From Blastococcus sp. URHD0036 (lineage in GTDB: Bacteria; Actinomycetota; Actinomycetes; Mycobacteriales; Geodermatophilaceae): a stretch of 64,000 nucleotides of DNA. Positions 15,675 through 26,502 of the stretch are shown in pieces (within the stretch, counting starts at the first letter, position 1; each line of letters begins with the position of its first letter). The notes below the pieces were generated by a model. That model saw nothing but the letters and a program-made list of their open reading frames with translations, was not told the origin of the DNA and ran no database searches. The translations under genes were made by a program, and so were the position numbers. The DNA is taken from positions 62,001 through 126,000 of the forward strand of contig NZ_JNIK01000014.1 of the NCBI RefSeq assembly GCF_000701365.1. Direction: 5' to 3'.

Positions 15675-16589
15675 GTGACGGCCGTGTCGGAGCGGCCCGC
15701 GGTCGCGGTGCGCCGCATCCCCGCCGTCGTCGGCGCCTACGTCGCCCTCACCAAGCCCAAGCTCGTCGAGCTGCTGCTCGTCACGACGCTGCCGGCGATG
15801 ATGCTCGCGGCCGACGGGTGGCCGTCCTGGCGGCTGGTCGTCGCCACGATGGTGGGCGGGATGCTCGCCGCGGGGGCCGCGAACACGTTCAACTGCTGGT
15901 ACGACCGCGACATCGACCGGCTGATGTCCCGCACGAAGGACCGGCCGATCCCCTCGGGCGCGGTGTCGCCGAGGGCGGCGCTCGTCTTCGGTCTCGCGCT
16001 CGCGGCGGCGTCGCTGGCGATCCTCTGGGTGGAGACCACCGCGCTGGCGACGGTGCTCGCCGCGGTCGCGATCCTGGCCTACTCCGTCGTCTACACGATG
16101 GTGCTGAAGCGCCGCACCGTGCACAACACGGTCTTCGGGGCCTTCCCCGGCGCCGCGCCGGTGCTCATCGGCTGGGCGGCGGTCACCGGCTCGCTGGACT
16201 GGCCCGCCGTCGTCTTCTTCGCGATCGTCTTCTGCTGGCAGATGCCGCACTTCTGGGCGCTGGCCAGCCGGTTCCGCGAGGACTACGCGCGGGTCGGCGT
16301 CCCCATGCTGTCGGTGGTGGCCGGGCCCGAGACCGTCGCGCGCCAGTCGGTGGCCTGGGCGTGGGCGACCCTGGGCGCCACGCTGCTGATGGGCTCCATC
16401 ACCCCCCAGCTCGACTGGGCGTTCGCCATCGGGGGTGGCCTGCTGGGCGCCTGGTACGTCGCGGAGTCCCACCAGTGGCTGAGCCGCATCCGCAGCGCCG
16501 TCCCGGACCGCCCCATGCGGCTGTTCACGGTCTCGATCACGCAGATGACGCTCTTGTCGGTCGCCATCGCGATCGACGTGTTGCTCTAG
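15675..16589 (+). CDS. ctaB: Heme O synthase (protoheme IX farnesyltransferase)
   Basis: Integral membrane UbiA-type prenyltransferase that attaches farnesyl to heme B, making heme O for the cytochrome oxidase. 304 residues and about nine hydrophobic helices. The first Asp-rich motif is N73CWYDRDID81 followed by RLMSRTKDRP; the K-P-K motif ALTKPKLVELLL lies near the N-terminus. GTG 15675 has GGGAGG 7 bases upstream. ctaA, the next enzyme in the pathway, is encoded convergently about 95 bases downstream. Confidence 0.97.
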   Translation: MTAVSERPAVAVRRIPAVVGAYVALTKPKLVELLLVTTLPAMMLAADGWPSWRLVVATMVGGMLAAGAANTFNCWYDRDIDRLMSRTKDRPIPSGAVSPRAALVFGLALAAASLAILWVETTALATVLAAVAILAYSVVYTMVLKRRTVHNTVFGAFPGAAPVLIGWAAVTGSLDWPAVVFFAIVFCWQMPHFWALASRFREDYARVGVPMLSVVAGPETVARQSVAWAWATLGATLLMGSITPQLDWAFAIGGGLLGAWYVAESHQWLSRIRSAVPDRPMRLFTVSITQMTLLSVAIAIDVLL

Positions 16590-16683
16590 GTCTCCGTCCG
16601 CTGCCCCGGGCAGTGCGCGGTGGAGAACCGTTCCCGCGCTCGAGTGGGCCCTGACCGCACAGTGCTCGCGGGCGGCGCCCCCC

Positions 16684-17652
16684 TCAGCGGGAGGCGGGGG
16701 CCTCGGTCCGGACAGGCCGGTCCAGGGGCAGCTCGGACGCCGGGCCGCGCACCGACCAGACCAGGCGGGCCGTGAACGCCGTCACCAGCACCGCGCCGAG
16801 CATGTGCACCAGCACCAGGACGGCGGGCAGGTGCGTGAAGTACTGCACGTAGCCGACGACGCCCTGCAGCAGCACCACGACCAGCAGGTCGCGGGCGGCG
16901 CGGCGGGTGCGGTCGGCCGTGTCCGTGGCGTAGAGGGCCACGAGCAGGGCGACGGTCAGCCCGACGAGCAGGAACACCACGTCCGCGTGCAGCTGGCTCA
17001 CCAGCTCCGGGTCGAAGCCCATCCGGTCCACCCGCAGGCGCCCGGTGGCGTCCTCTTGGAGGTCCCCGCTGTGCGGACCGCTGCCGGTCACGACCGTGCC
17101 CAGCACGAGGACGGCGGCGGTCGTCGCCGCGATGCCGGTGACCAGCAGTGCGAACGGCCGGCGGACCAGCAGCTGGCCGACGCCGGGCTCGCGGCTGCGC
17201 AGCCAGAGCACGGTCATGAGGGCGACGAGCACCGCCGACAGCAGGAAGTGCGCGGCGACCGTCCACGGGTTGAGGCCGGTCAGCACGGTGATGCCCCCGA
17301 GCGCGGCCTGCACCGGGACGCCCAGGAAGCCGATGAGGGCGAGCGGCCGCAGATCGCGCCGGGGGGAGCGGAAGACCACGACCAGCGTGGCCACGGCGAT
17401 CACCGCGAGGACGCCGGTGAGCGTGCGGTTGCCGAACTCGATGAGCCCGTGCCCGGCCAGCTCCGACGTCGGCACGAAGCTCGCGTCGGTGCAGTTGGGC
17501 CAGGTCGGGCAGCCCAGGCCCGAGCCGGTCAGCCGGACGGCGCCGCCGGTCACGACGATCAGCCCGTTGGCGACGGCGCTGGCCAGCGCGAACCGGGAGA
17601 CGGTCCGGGCGCTGAACGACACGGAGACGAGCGAGGTGGGCAGGACCGGCAC
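16684..17652 (-). CDS. ctaA: Heme A synthase CtaA/Cox15
   Basis: Membrane enzyme that oxidises the C8 methyl of heme O to give heme A. 322 residues, eight hydrophobic segments. The N-terminal GGAVRLTGSGLGCPTWPNC carries the conserved cysteine pair, and histidines lie in AGHGLIEFGNRTL, TVAAHFLLS, SQLHADVVF and VLVHMLGAV, as expected for heme ligands. GTG start. The last 15 residues are polar. It is convergent with ctaB and divergent from sufR. Confidence 0.95.
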   Translation of the reverse strand: MPVLPTSLVSVSFSARTVSRFALASAVANGLIVVTGGAVRLTGSGLGCPTWPNCTDASFVPTSELAGHGLIEFGNRTLTGVLAVIAVATLVVVFRSPRRDLRPLALIGFLGVPVQAALGGITVLTGLNPWTVAAHFLLSAVLVALMTVLWLRSREPGVGQLLVRRPFALLVTGIAATTAAVLVLGTVVTGSGPHSGDLQEDATGRLRVDRMGFDPELVSQLHADVVFLLVGLTVALLVALYATDTADRTRRAARDLLVVVLLQGVVGYVQYFTHLPAVLVLVHMLGAVLVTAFTARLVWSVRGPASELPLDRPVRTEAPASR

Positions 17653-17731
17653 GCTCCGATGCTAGGCGTCGACCGCCCGGAGTGACCTCCGTCACGGGCA
17701 GGACGGGGGTCACGCACGGGGTTAGGTCGGC

Positions 17732-17774
17732 CTTGGTTGCGGGCCCCCGGAAATAGGTCACACTCGTGTTGTGG
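17732..17774 (+). promoter_or_regulatory. Probable sufR promoter and SufR operator
   Basis: CTTGGT (17732-17737) and TAGGTC (17754-17759), 16 bases apart, form a plausible promoter. It would start transcription near 17766-17771, at the GTG start of sufR, so the mRNA would be almost leaderless. ACACT-CGTGT-TGTGG (17760-17774) is an imperfect inverted repeat at the same place. It resembles the ACACT-N5-TGTGA element I recall being reported for the mycobacterial SufR homologue Rv1460, which would make it the autorepression site. The assignment rests on that recalled motif. Confidence 0.5.
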
Positions 17775-18598
17775 AAAACGAGGACCGGAGCACGCGGCAC
17801 CGCGTCACCGCCCTCCTCCTGGAGCACGGCCCGCAGACCGCCTCCGAGCTGGCGGGCCGCCTCGGCGTGTCACCCGCCGCCGTCCGCCGCCACCTCGACG
17901 CCCTGCTGGTGACCGGCCGGATCGAGGAGCGCCAGGGCGCGCCGGGCGCCGGCGGCGGTCAGCGCGGCCGCGGTCGCCCCGCCCGCTACTACCACCTGAC
18001 CGAGGTCGGCCGGTCGACCTTCCCGCACGCCTACGACGACCTCGCGCTCACCGCGCTGCGGCACATCGCCGCCTCACAGGGCCCGGCCGCCGTGCGCGCC
18101 GTCGCCGAGGCGCAGCTGTCCGGTCTGGAGCAGCGCTGCTCGACCGCGGTCGAGCAGGCCACCGCCGGCCGCGGCGGCGCCCCGGTGGACCGCGCCCAGG
18201 CGCTCGCCGCCGCCCTGACCGCCGAGGGCTACGCTGCCGCGGCCTCGACCATCGCCGGCGGGGGTCAGCTCTGCCAGCACCACTGCCCGGTGGCGCACGT
18301 CGCGGCGGAGTTCCCCCAGCTGTGCGAGGCCGAGACGGCGGTCATCGGCCGGCTCGTCGGCACCCACGTGCAGCGGCTGGCCACGATCGCCCACGGCGAC
18401 GGGGTGTGCACCACGCACATCCCGGGACCACTCCTGTCCGGCCCCGCACGGGGCGGCGGGGAACACAGCCGACCGGGGAACAGACCGGCCCCGGCACGCC
18501 CTGTACCAGGTGACCGGAGCGCGCCCCGCGCACGCGCGGGCGCCCCGTCCACCAGCAGTTCCACCCTCATGCTCGACCGCGAGAGGACGTCCGCATGA
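17771..18598 (+). CDS. sufR: Iron-sulfur cluster biosynthesis repressor SufR
   Basis: DeoR/ArsR-like winged-helix regulator that senses Fe-S cluster status and represses the suf operon. 275 residues. The HTH is at about 8-50 ([20 protein letters not shown]). The cluster-binding cysteines Cys168, Cys172, Cys185 and Cys213 lie in the C-terminal half ([31 protein letters not shown]). About 57 low-complexity Pro/Arg/Ser residues follow the last cysteine and run straight into the sufB start, with an ATGA overlap. The GTG start coincides with the predicted transcription start. Confidence 0.93.
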   Translation: MENEDRSTRHRVTALLLEHGPQTASELAGRLGVSPAAVRRHLDALLVTGRIEERQGAPGAGGGQRGRGRPARYYHLTEVGRSTFPHAYDDLALTALRHIAASQGPAAVRAVAEAQLSGLEQRCSTAVEQATAGRGGAPVDRAQALAAALTAEGYAAAASTIAGGGQLCQHHCPVAHVAAEFPQLCEAETAVIGRLVGTHVQRLATIAHGDGVCTTHIPGPLLSGPARGGGEHSRPGNRPAPARPVPGDRSAPRARAGAPSTSSSTLMLDRERTSA

Positions 18599-20028
18599 CC
18601 AGCACCCAGCAGCCCGTGCCGCTGACCCAGGACGAGCAGATCGACCAGCTCGGCCGCTACCAGTTCGGCTGGGCGGACGCCGACGTCGCCGGCGCCACCG
18701 CGCGCCGCGGCATCGACGAGGACGTCGTCCGCAACATCTCCCAGCTGAAGAACGAGCCGGAGTGGATGCTCGAGCGCCGGCTCAAGGCCCTCAAGCTCTT
18801 CGGCCGCAAGCCCATGCCCGACTGGGGCTCGGATCTCTCCGGCATCGACTTCCAGAACATCAAGTACTTCGTGCGCTCCACCGAGGCCCAGGCCGCCTCG
18901 TGGGAGGAGCTGCCCGAGGACATCAAGAACACCTACGACAAGCTGGGCATCCCGGAGGCCGAGAAGCAGCGACTGATCTCCGGTGTCGCGGCCCAGTACG
19001 AGTCCGAGGTCGTCTACCACAAGATCCGTGAGGACCTCGAGGAGCAGGGCGTCCTCTTCCTCGACACCGACACCGCGCTCAAGGAGCACGAGGACCTCTT
19101 CAAGGAGTACTTCGGCTCGGTGATCCCGGCCGGCGACAACAAGTTCGCCGCGCTGAACACCGCGGTGTGGTCGGGCGGCTCGTTCATCTACGTGCCCAAG
19201 GGCGTCCACGTCGAGATCCCGCTGCAGGCCTACTTCCGGATCAACACCGAGAACATGGGCCAGTTCGAGCGGACCCTCATGATCATCGACGAGGGCGCCT
19301 ACGTGCACTACGTCGAGGGCTGCACCGCGCCGATCTACAAGTCGGACTCGCTGCACTCCGCGGTCGTCGAGATCATCGTCAAGAAGAACGCCCGCTGCCG
19401 GTACACGACCATCCAGAACTGGTCGAACAACGTCTACAACCTGGTCACCAAGCGGGCGATCGCCCACGAGGGCGCGACCATGGAGTGGGTCGACGGCAAC
19501 ATCGGCTCCAAGGTGACGATGAAGTACCCGGCGGTCTGGATGACCGGCGAGCACGCCAAGGGCGAGGTGCTCTCCATCGCCTTCGCCGGCGAGGGCCAGC
19601 ACCAGGACGCCGGCGCCAAGATGGTGCACGCGGCGCCGAACACCTCGTCGAACATCATCAGCAAGTCGGTGGCGCGCGGCGGTGGCCGCACCTCCTACCG
19701 CGGCCTGGTGCAGATCGACGAGGGCGCCCACGGCTCCCGCTCGACGGTGAAGTGCGACGCGCTGCTGGTCGACACGATCAGCCGCTCGGACACCTACCCC
19801 TACGTCGACGTCCGCGAGGACGACGTCTCCATGGGTCACGAGGCGACGGTCTCCCGCGTCAGCGAGGACCAGCTCTTCTACCTGATGAGCCGCGGCATGA
19901 CCGAGGACGAGGCGATGGCGATGGTCGTGCGCGGCTTCGTCGAGCCGATCGCCCGGGAGCTGCCGATGGAGTACGCCCTCGAGCTCAACCGCCTGATCGA
20001 GCTGCAGATGGAAGGTGCCGTCGGCTGA
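18595..20028 (+). CDS. sufB: Fe-S cluster assembly scaffold SufB
   Basis: Scaffold subunit of the SufBCD complex that builds Fe-S clusters from SufS-derived sulfur. 477 residues. Typical SufB sequence throughout, including [14 protein letters not shown], the [18 protein letters not shown] core, [12 protein letters not shown] (a conserved cysteine) and the C-terminal [12 protein letters not shown]. No intein is present, unlike the mycobacterial orthologue. ATG overlaps the sufR stop by 4 bases; the stop overlaps sufD by one base. Confidence 0.98.
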   Translation: MTSTQQPVPLTQDEQIDQLGRYQFGWADADVAGATARRGIDEDVVRNISQLKNEPEWMLERRLKALKLFGRKPMPDWGSDLSGIDFQNIKYFVRSTEAQAASWEELPEDIKNTYDKLGIPEAEKQRLISGVAAQYESEVVYHKIREDLEEQGVLFLDTDTALKEHEDLFKEYFGSVIPAGDNKFAALNTAVWSGGSFIYVPKGVHVEIPLQAYFRINTENMGQFERTLMIIDEGAYVHYVEGCTAPIYKSDSLHSAVVEIIVKKNARCRYTTIQNWSNNVYNLVTKRAIAHEGATMEWVDGNIGSKVTMKYPAVWMTGEHAKGEVLSIAFAGEGQHQDAGAKMVHAAPNTSSNIISKSVARGGGRTSYRGLVQIDEGAHGSRSTVKCDALLVDTISRSDTYPYVDVREDDVSMGHEATVSRVSEDQLFYLMSRGMTEDEAMAMVVRGFVEPIARELPMEYALELNRLIELQMEGAVG

Positions 20029-21320
20029 TGCCGGACAGCAACGAGACCAGCACCACGCTCGCCGGCGAGCTGTTCGCCCCCGGTGTCGGCGCCCAGGCCG
20101 GCCCGCCGACCACCCCCGCGGCCGGTACCGGCACCGCGGGGGAGGCGGCGCCCGGCGCGCACAGCCACGGCGGGCCCGCCCCGACCGGCTCCCCGGCCGA
20201 GCGGTTCACCTCCCTCGACCCCGAGGCGTTCGGCGAGCCGACCGGCCGTGAGGAGGACTGGCGCTTCACCCCGATGCGCCGCATCCGCCCGCTGCTGACC
20301 GGCGCCGACACCGGTGCCCGTCCGCAGTGGGAGGCCGACCTGCCCGACGGCGTCGAGCTGACCTCCGTCGAGGCCGGCGACCCCGTGGTCAAGGGGCTGC
20401 CCGAGCCGGTCGACCGGCTCGCGGCCCTGACCCGCCAGCGCAGCGGGGGTGCCGCCGTCGTCCGCGTGCCGGCCGAGGCGCAGCTCGACCGCCCGGTCAC
20501 CCTGCGCCTGACCGGCACCGGCTCCGACGACGTCGTGTGGGGCCAGCTCGTCGTCGAGGTCGGCGCCTACGCGAAGGCGACCGTCGTCCTGGACCACAGC
20601 GGCCTCGCCCGGTACTCCGGCGGGGTCTCGGTCCTGGCGGGCGACGGCGCCCAGGTCACGCTCGTGTCCGTGCAGGACTGGGCGCCGGGCAGCGTGCACG
20701 CCGGCCAGTACGACACCGTCGTCGGCCGCGACGCGACCGTCGGCCAGGTCGTGGTGACCCTCGGCGGAGACCTCGTCCGGCTGGTCAGCAACGTGACCTA
20801 CGCCGGCCCGGGCGGGTCCGCGGAGCTCTCCGGCGTGTACTTCGCCGACGAGACCCAGCACCAGGAGCACCGGCTCTGGGTCGACCACGCGGTGCCGAAC
20901 TGCCGCAGCGACGTCCTCTACAAGGGCGCGCTGCAGGGCGAGGAGGCGCACACGGTCTGGGTCGGCGACGTCCGGATCCGTCCGGCCGCCACCGGCACCG
21001 AGACCTACGAGCTCAACCGCAACCTCGTGCTCACCGACGGCGCCCGCGCCGACTCGGTGCCGAACCTGGAGATCGAGACCGGCGAGATCGTCGGCGCCGG
21101 TCACGCCAGCGCCACCGGCCGGTTCGACGACGAGCAGCTGTTCTACCTCTGCTCGCGCGGCATCGACGCCGAGACCGCCCGCCGCCTGGTGGTCCGCGGC
21201 TTCTTCGCCGACGTCGTCCAGCGGATCGGCATCCCCGAGCTGCAGGACCGGCTCATGGGCTCGGTCGAGGCCCGCCTCGGCGCGCTCCCCGGGCTGGCAG
21301 AGCAGCCCGTGGAGGTCTGA
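20028..21320 (+). CDS. sufD: Fe-S cluster assembly protein SufD
   Basis: SufB paralogue and partner in the SufBCD complex. 430 residues. Family features: FGEPTGREEDWRFTPMRR, the beta-helix core (AEGQLDRPVTL-like stretch at about 145-155), HQEHRLWVDHAVPNCRSD, and the C-terminal DEQLFYLCSRGIDAETARR that parallels the SufB end. The first 55 residues are Ala/Gly/Pro/Thr-rich. Overlaps sufB and the Rieske gene by one base each (TGATG). Confidence 0.96.
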   Translation: MPDSNETSTTLAGELFAPGVGAQAGPPTTPAAGTGTAGEAAPGAHSHGGPAPTGSPAERFTSLDPEAFGEPTGREEDWRFTPMRRIRPLLTGADTGARPQWEADLPDGVELTSVEAGDPVVKGLPEPVDRLAALTRQRSGGAAVVRVPAEAQLDRPVTLRLTGTGSDDVVWGQLVVEVGAYAKATVVLDHSGLARYSGGVSVLAGDGAQVTLVSVQDWAPGSVHAGQYDTVVGRDATVGQVVVTLGGDLVRLVSNVTYAGPGGSAELSGVYFADETQHQEHRLWVDHAVPNCRSDVLYKGALQGEEAHTVWVGDVRIRPAATGTETYELNRNLVLTDGARADSVPNLEIETGEIVGAGHASATGRFDDEQLFYLCSRGIDAETARRLVVRGFFADVVQRIGIPELQDRLMGSVEARLGALPGLAEQPVEV

Positions 21321-21676
21321 TGGCCTTCACCCGTCTCTGCTCGCTGGCCGACGTCAAGGAGCCCGGCGCGCTGCGCGTCGAGCTGTCGGACGTCGGCATC
21401 GCGGGCGACCGCGAGGCGATCGCCGTCGTCCGCTTCGAGGGCGAGGTCTTCGCCATCGAGGACGTCTGCTCGCACGCCGAGGTCGCCCTCTCCGAGGGCG
21501 ACGTCGAGGAGTTCAAGGGCGCCCCGACCATCGAGTGCTGGCTGCACGGGTCGTGCTTCGACCTGACCAGCGGCCGCCCCACCAACCTGCCGGCCACCGA
21601 GCCGGTCCCCGTCTACCCGGTCCGCGTGGACGGCGACGACGTGTTCGTCGACGTCGACACCCCGATCGGCAACTGA
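21320..21676 (+). CDS. Rieske-type [2Fe-2S] ferredoxin of the suf operon
   Basis: Small soluble Rieske protein of 118 residues related to NirD and dioxygenase ferredoxins. The cluster ligands are CSH in EDVCSHAEVALSEG and CWLH in IECWLHGSCFDLTSG, i.e. the C-x-H and C-x2-H pairs. It lies between sufD and sufC with a one-base overlap to sufD, an arrangement common in actinobacterial suf operons. It probably supplies electrons during cluster assembly, but no direct role is visible from sequence. Confidence 0.93.
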   Translation: MAFTRLCSLADVKEPGALRVELSDVGIAGDREAIAVVRFEGEVFAIEDVCSHAEVALSEGDVEEFKGAPTIECWLHGSCFDLTSGRPTNLPATEPVPVYPVRVDGDDVFVDVDTPIGN

Positions 21677-21688
21677 GGAGCGAGAACA

Positions 21689-23802
<2,114 letters not shown>

Positions 23803-23809
23803 TCCCACG

Positions 23810-24262
23810 ATGCAGCTCGAGGCGATGTACCAGGAGATCATCCTGGACCACTACCGGAACCCGCACGGCCGCGGACTGCGCGAGCCGTTCGAGGCCGAGG
23901 TGCACCACGTCAACCCCACCTGCGGTGACGAGGTGACCCTGCGCGTGCACCTGGAGGGGGACACGATCGCCGACGTCTCCTACGAGGGGATGGGCTGCTC
24001 GATCAGCCAGGCGTCGGTCTCGGCCATGTACGACCTGGTCATCGGCAAGTCCGTGCTCCAGGCGCTGGAGACCGGTGACCACTTCATGACGCTGATGCAG
24101 GCCAAGGGCGACCCGTCCGTGGCCGAGAAGCTCGAGGACGAACTGGAGGACGCCGTGGCGTTCGCCGGCGTCTCCAAGTACCCCGCGCGGATCAAGTGCG
24201 CGCTGATGAGCTGGATGGCCCTCAAGGACGCCAGCGCCCGAGCACTGGGAGCCCAGTCATGA
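23810..24262 (+). CDS. sufU: Sulfur relay / scaffold protein SufU
   Basis: Zinc-containing sulfur acceptor that stimulates SufS in Gram-positive bacteria. 150 residues. It has the SufU start MYQEIILDHYRNPHG, three conserved cysteines Cys38 (NPTCGDE), Cys63 (GMGCSIS) and Cys130 (RIKCALM), and Asp40. ATG 23810 is chosen over an upstream in-frame ATG at 23777 that lies inside sufS. The stop overlaps the next gene by 4 bases. Confidence 0.96.
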   Translation: MQLEAMYQEIILDHYRNPHGRGLREPFEAEVHHVNPTCGDEVTLRVHLEGDTIADVSYEGMGCSISQASVSAMYDLVIGKSVLQALETGDHFMTLMQAKGDPSVAEKLEDELEDAVAFAGVSKYPARIKCALMSWMALKDASARALGAQS

Positions 24263-24645
24263 GCGAGACCACCGAGACCACCACGCCGGCCGAGACCCCG
24301 GCCGAGCTGCCGGCGTACAAGTCGGCGCTCCTCGAGGACCTCGAGGAGGCGATGCGCGACGTCGTCGACCCGGAGCTCGGCGTGAACGTCGTCGACCTGG
24401 GCCTGGTCTACGGGCTCGACGTCGACGACAACAACGTCGCCGTCATCGACATGACGCTGACCTCGGCGGCCTGCCCGCTGACCGACGTCATCGAGGACCA
24501 GGCCCGCACCGCACTCACCGGCGGCCCGGGCCCCGGCCTGGTCGACGACATCCGGATCAACTGGGTCTGGATGCCGCCGTGGGGCCCGGACAAGATCACC
24601 GACGACGGCCGCGAGCAGCTGCGCGCCCTCGGCTTCCGCGTCTGA
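24259..24645 (+). CDS. sufT: MIP18/DUF59-family Fe-S maturation factor SufT
   Basis: Small protein (128 residues) of the MIP18 (DUF59, PaaD-like) family, which helps mature Fe-S proteins under high demand. Family motifs: LEEAMRDVVDPELGVNVVDLGLVY, the conserved cysteine in LTSAACPLTD, and the C-terminal WMPPWGPDKI. The N-terminus is Thr/Glu/Pro-rich. ATG 24259 overlaps the sufU stop (ATGA). Last gene of the suf operon, followed directly by a large palindrome. Confidence 0.95.
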   Translation: MSETTETTTPAETPAELPAYKSALLEDLEEAMRDVVDPELGVNVVDLGLVYGLDVDDNNVAVIDMTLTSAACPLTDVIEDQARTALTGGPGPGLVDDIRINWVWMPPWGPDKITDDGREQLRALGFRV

Positions 24646-24650
24646 TCCCC

Positions 24651-24713
24651 GAGGCATGGGATCCCATGCCCATGTCGTGGAGCTGCTGACGTGGGCATGG
24701 GATCCCATGCCTC
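24651..24713. terminator. Large nested palindrome between convergent genes
   Basis: Two copies of the perfect 18-bp palindrome GGCATGGGATCCCATGCC lie at 24653-24670 and 24694-24711. They are themselves in inverted orientation: arms 24651-24674 and 24690-24713 match at 23 of 24 bases, around a 15-base loop. The element can fold either as one 24-bp hairpin or as two separate 18-bp cruciforms. It fills the gap between the suf operon end and the convergent membrane-protein gene, so a bidirectional terminator is the simplest role. No T-tract is present. Confidence 0.75.
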
Positions 24714-24719
24714 GCGCTC

Positions 24720-26468
24720 TCAGCGCATGTCGGCGACCCGCTCGGCGAAGCCACCGACCGGACGGAGCTCGCGGCGGGCCCCCAGCGCGAGCAGCGCGGT
24801 GCCCACGACCAGGGCGCCGGCGAGCGGCAGCGGGAGCGCCGTGACGGCCAGCCCGACCGCCAGCGCGACGGCGGTACCCGCGCCCACCAGCAGTGGGGTC
24901 CGGACGCCCGCGGCCGCACCGCCGACCATCACTCCCGCGGCGGCAGCCAGCACCAGCAGCGGGCGCAGCACGCCGGGCGCGGCCACGGCGAGCACCACCG
25001 ACGGGACGGCGGCCACGAGCAGCCCGGGCGCCCAGGCCGGTTGCGACGGCCCCGACCGCAAGCGTGGGCCTGCGGCCAGGAGCAGCCCCGCGGCGGCCGG
25101 CAGCGTGTAGGCCTCCACGGCGCCGGTCCCGGCCGAGGCTGCGAGCACCCAGGCCGCGAGCACGAGCTGCGCGGCGCCCGCCGTACGGGCCGGGCCGCCG
25201 GCCCCGGTGACGCGGCGGTGCACCTGCACCGCCCACAGCCAGGTCAGCAGTCCCTGCGCCGCGAGGTGGGCGGCGAGCCGGCTCGGCGACCCGGTCGCGG
25301 CGGCGAACCCGAGGGCGGCCACTGCGGCGACCGCCCCGGTTCCCGTCGTCCGCCCGCGGGTGCCCGCGGCGAGACCCGCCGCGCCGGCCAGCGCGACGGC
25401 GTAGAGCACCGACAGCACCACCGCCGCGCCCTCCGGGCGCAGCATCCCGGCCGGGACGGCCAGGGCCGCCGCCGCCGCGAGGCAGCCCACCGCGGCGGGC
25501 AGAGCGGCGGGCCGGTCCTCCCGCCGCCACCGCGCGACCAGGACGGCGGGGAGGGCCGTCAGCACCAGCAGGAGCGCGAGCTCCGCCCAGGCGGTGTCGA
25601 CCAGGAGCTGGACGAGCGCGGACGCCAGCAGCACCGCGCCCGCCGCGAGCGCCGCCGGCAGGAGGAGTCCGCGCCGCCAGCCGTCCAGGAGCGCCGCGGC
25701 GCCCGCGGCCAGCAGCACTCCCGTGTACCCGGCCAGCACCGCGCTGGCGGGGCTCCCCGACAGGGCGCCGGCGACGGCTGCCCCGGCGACACCACCGGCC
25801 AGGACCGGGATCGCCCGCGGCGGGCCGAGGAGCGGGGAGACAGACGGCTCGAGGCGGACGACCAGCAGTCCGGCCGCGGCGACGACGGTCAGCGCGGCGG
25901 AGATCCCGGCGCCGACGCCGGCCGACCAGGCGGCGCCGGTGCCCCCGGCCACGCCGAGCACCCACCAGGGCACGGTGGTGACCAGCGCGATCTTGGCGAG
26001 CGTGGTGCGCGCGCCGAGAACGACGGCGAGGCCTCCGAGCGCCAGGGTCAGCAGGACACAGGTCCGCAGCACGCCCGCCGGGACGTCGGCCGCGGCGCGC
26101 ACGGCGGCGAGCTGCACCACCGCCCAGGCACCGAGCGGCCAGGTCAGCGGTCCGGGCTGGAGCCGGGCGACCCCGACGAGGACCAGAGCCAGCACCGCCG
26201 GCCCGGCGGGGCTGCCGGGGAAGGGACCGCCGTCGGCCACACCGGCGACCGCGAGGGCCACGGCCACCGCGGCCAGCGTCTCCCGCGTCCCGGAGAGGTC
26301 CCGGCGGGACGCCCAGGCCGAGGCCGTGCCGGCGGCGAGCGCGCCGAGGAGCAGCCCGCCGGTGGCGCCCCCGGTCGCGACGGCCCCCGCGACCAGCAGG
26401 ACCGCGCCGACGGCGAGCAGCACCTGTGGCGGCCGAACACGGGAGGAGAGGGCCGGCACGCGGTCCAC
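24720..26468 (-). CDS. Large multi-membrane protein, SCO7613-type, without zinc ribbon
   Basis: Unknown function. 582 residues, extremely rich in Ala, Leu, Val and Gly, with roughly 18-20 hydrophobic segments from residue 14 on (PPQVLLAVGAVLLVAGAVA). The C-terminus is short and basic (FAERVADMR). It resembles the C-terminal membrane domain of the SCO7613-like actinobacterial proteins and is a paralogue of the gene just upstream: both begin their membrane part with a P-P/S-x-Q-V-LL-x-x-GAVLLVAGA motif, and both contain VEAYTLPAALGLLL-like segments. GTG start. Probably co-transcribed with that gene (34 bases apart). Confidence 0.7.
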   Translation of the reverse strand: MDRVPALSSRVRPPQVLLAVGAVLLVAGAVATGGATGGLLLGALAAGTASAWASRRDLSGTRETLAAVAVALAVAGVADGGPFPGSPAGPAVLALVLVGVARLQPGPLTWPLGAWAVVQLAAVRAAADVPAGVLRTCVLLTLALGGLAVVLGARTTLAKIALVTTVPWWVLGVAGGTGAAWSAGVGAGISAALTVVAAAGLLVVRLEPSVSPLLGPPRAIPVLAGGVAGAAVAGALSGSPASAVLAGYTGVLLAAGAAALLDGWRRGLLLPAALAAGAVLLASALVQLLVDTAWAELALLLVLTALPAVLVARWRREDRPAALPAAVGCLAAAAALAVPAGMLRPEGAAVVLSVLYAVALAGAAGLAAGTRGRTTGTGAVAAVAALGFAAATGSPSRLAAHLAAQGLLTWLWAVQVHRRVTGAGGPARTAGAAQLVLAAWVLAASAGTGAVEAYTLPAAAGLLLAAGPRLRSGPSQPAWAPGLLVAAVPSVVLAVAAPGVLRPLLVLAAAAGVMVGGAAAGVRTPLLVGAGTAVALAVGLAVTALPLPLAGALVVGTALLALGARRELRPVGGFAERVADMR

Positions 26469-26502
26469 GCTAGGGCCGCCGGCGGTCGGCGGCAGGCCGG
26501 CC

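Noticed and set aside
18595-20028. Intein in sufB
   Set aside because: The mycobacterial orthologue carries one, so I checked. The 477-residue product has normal length and continuous SufB sequence.
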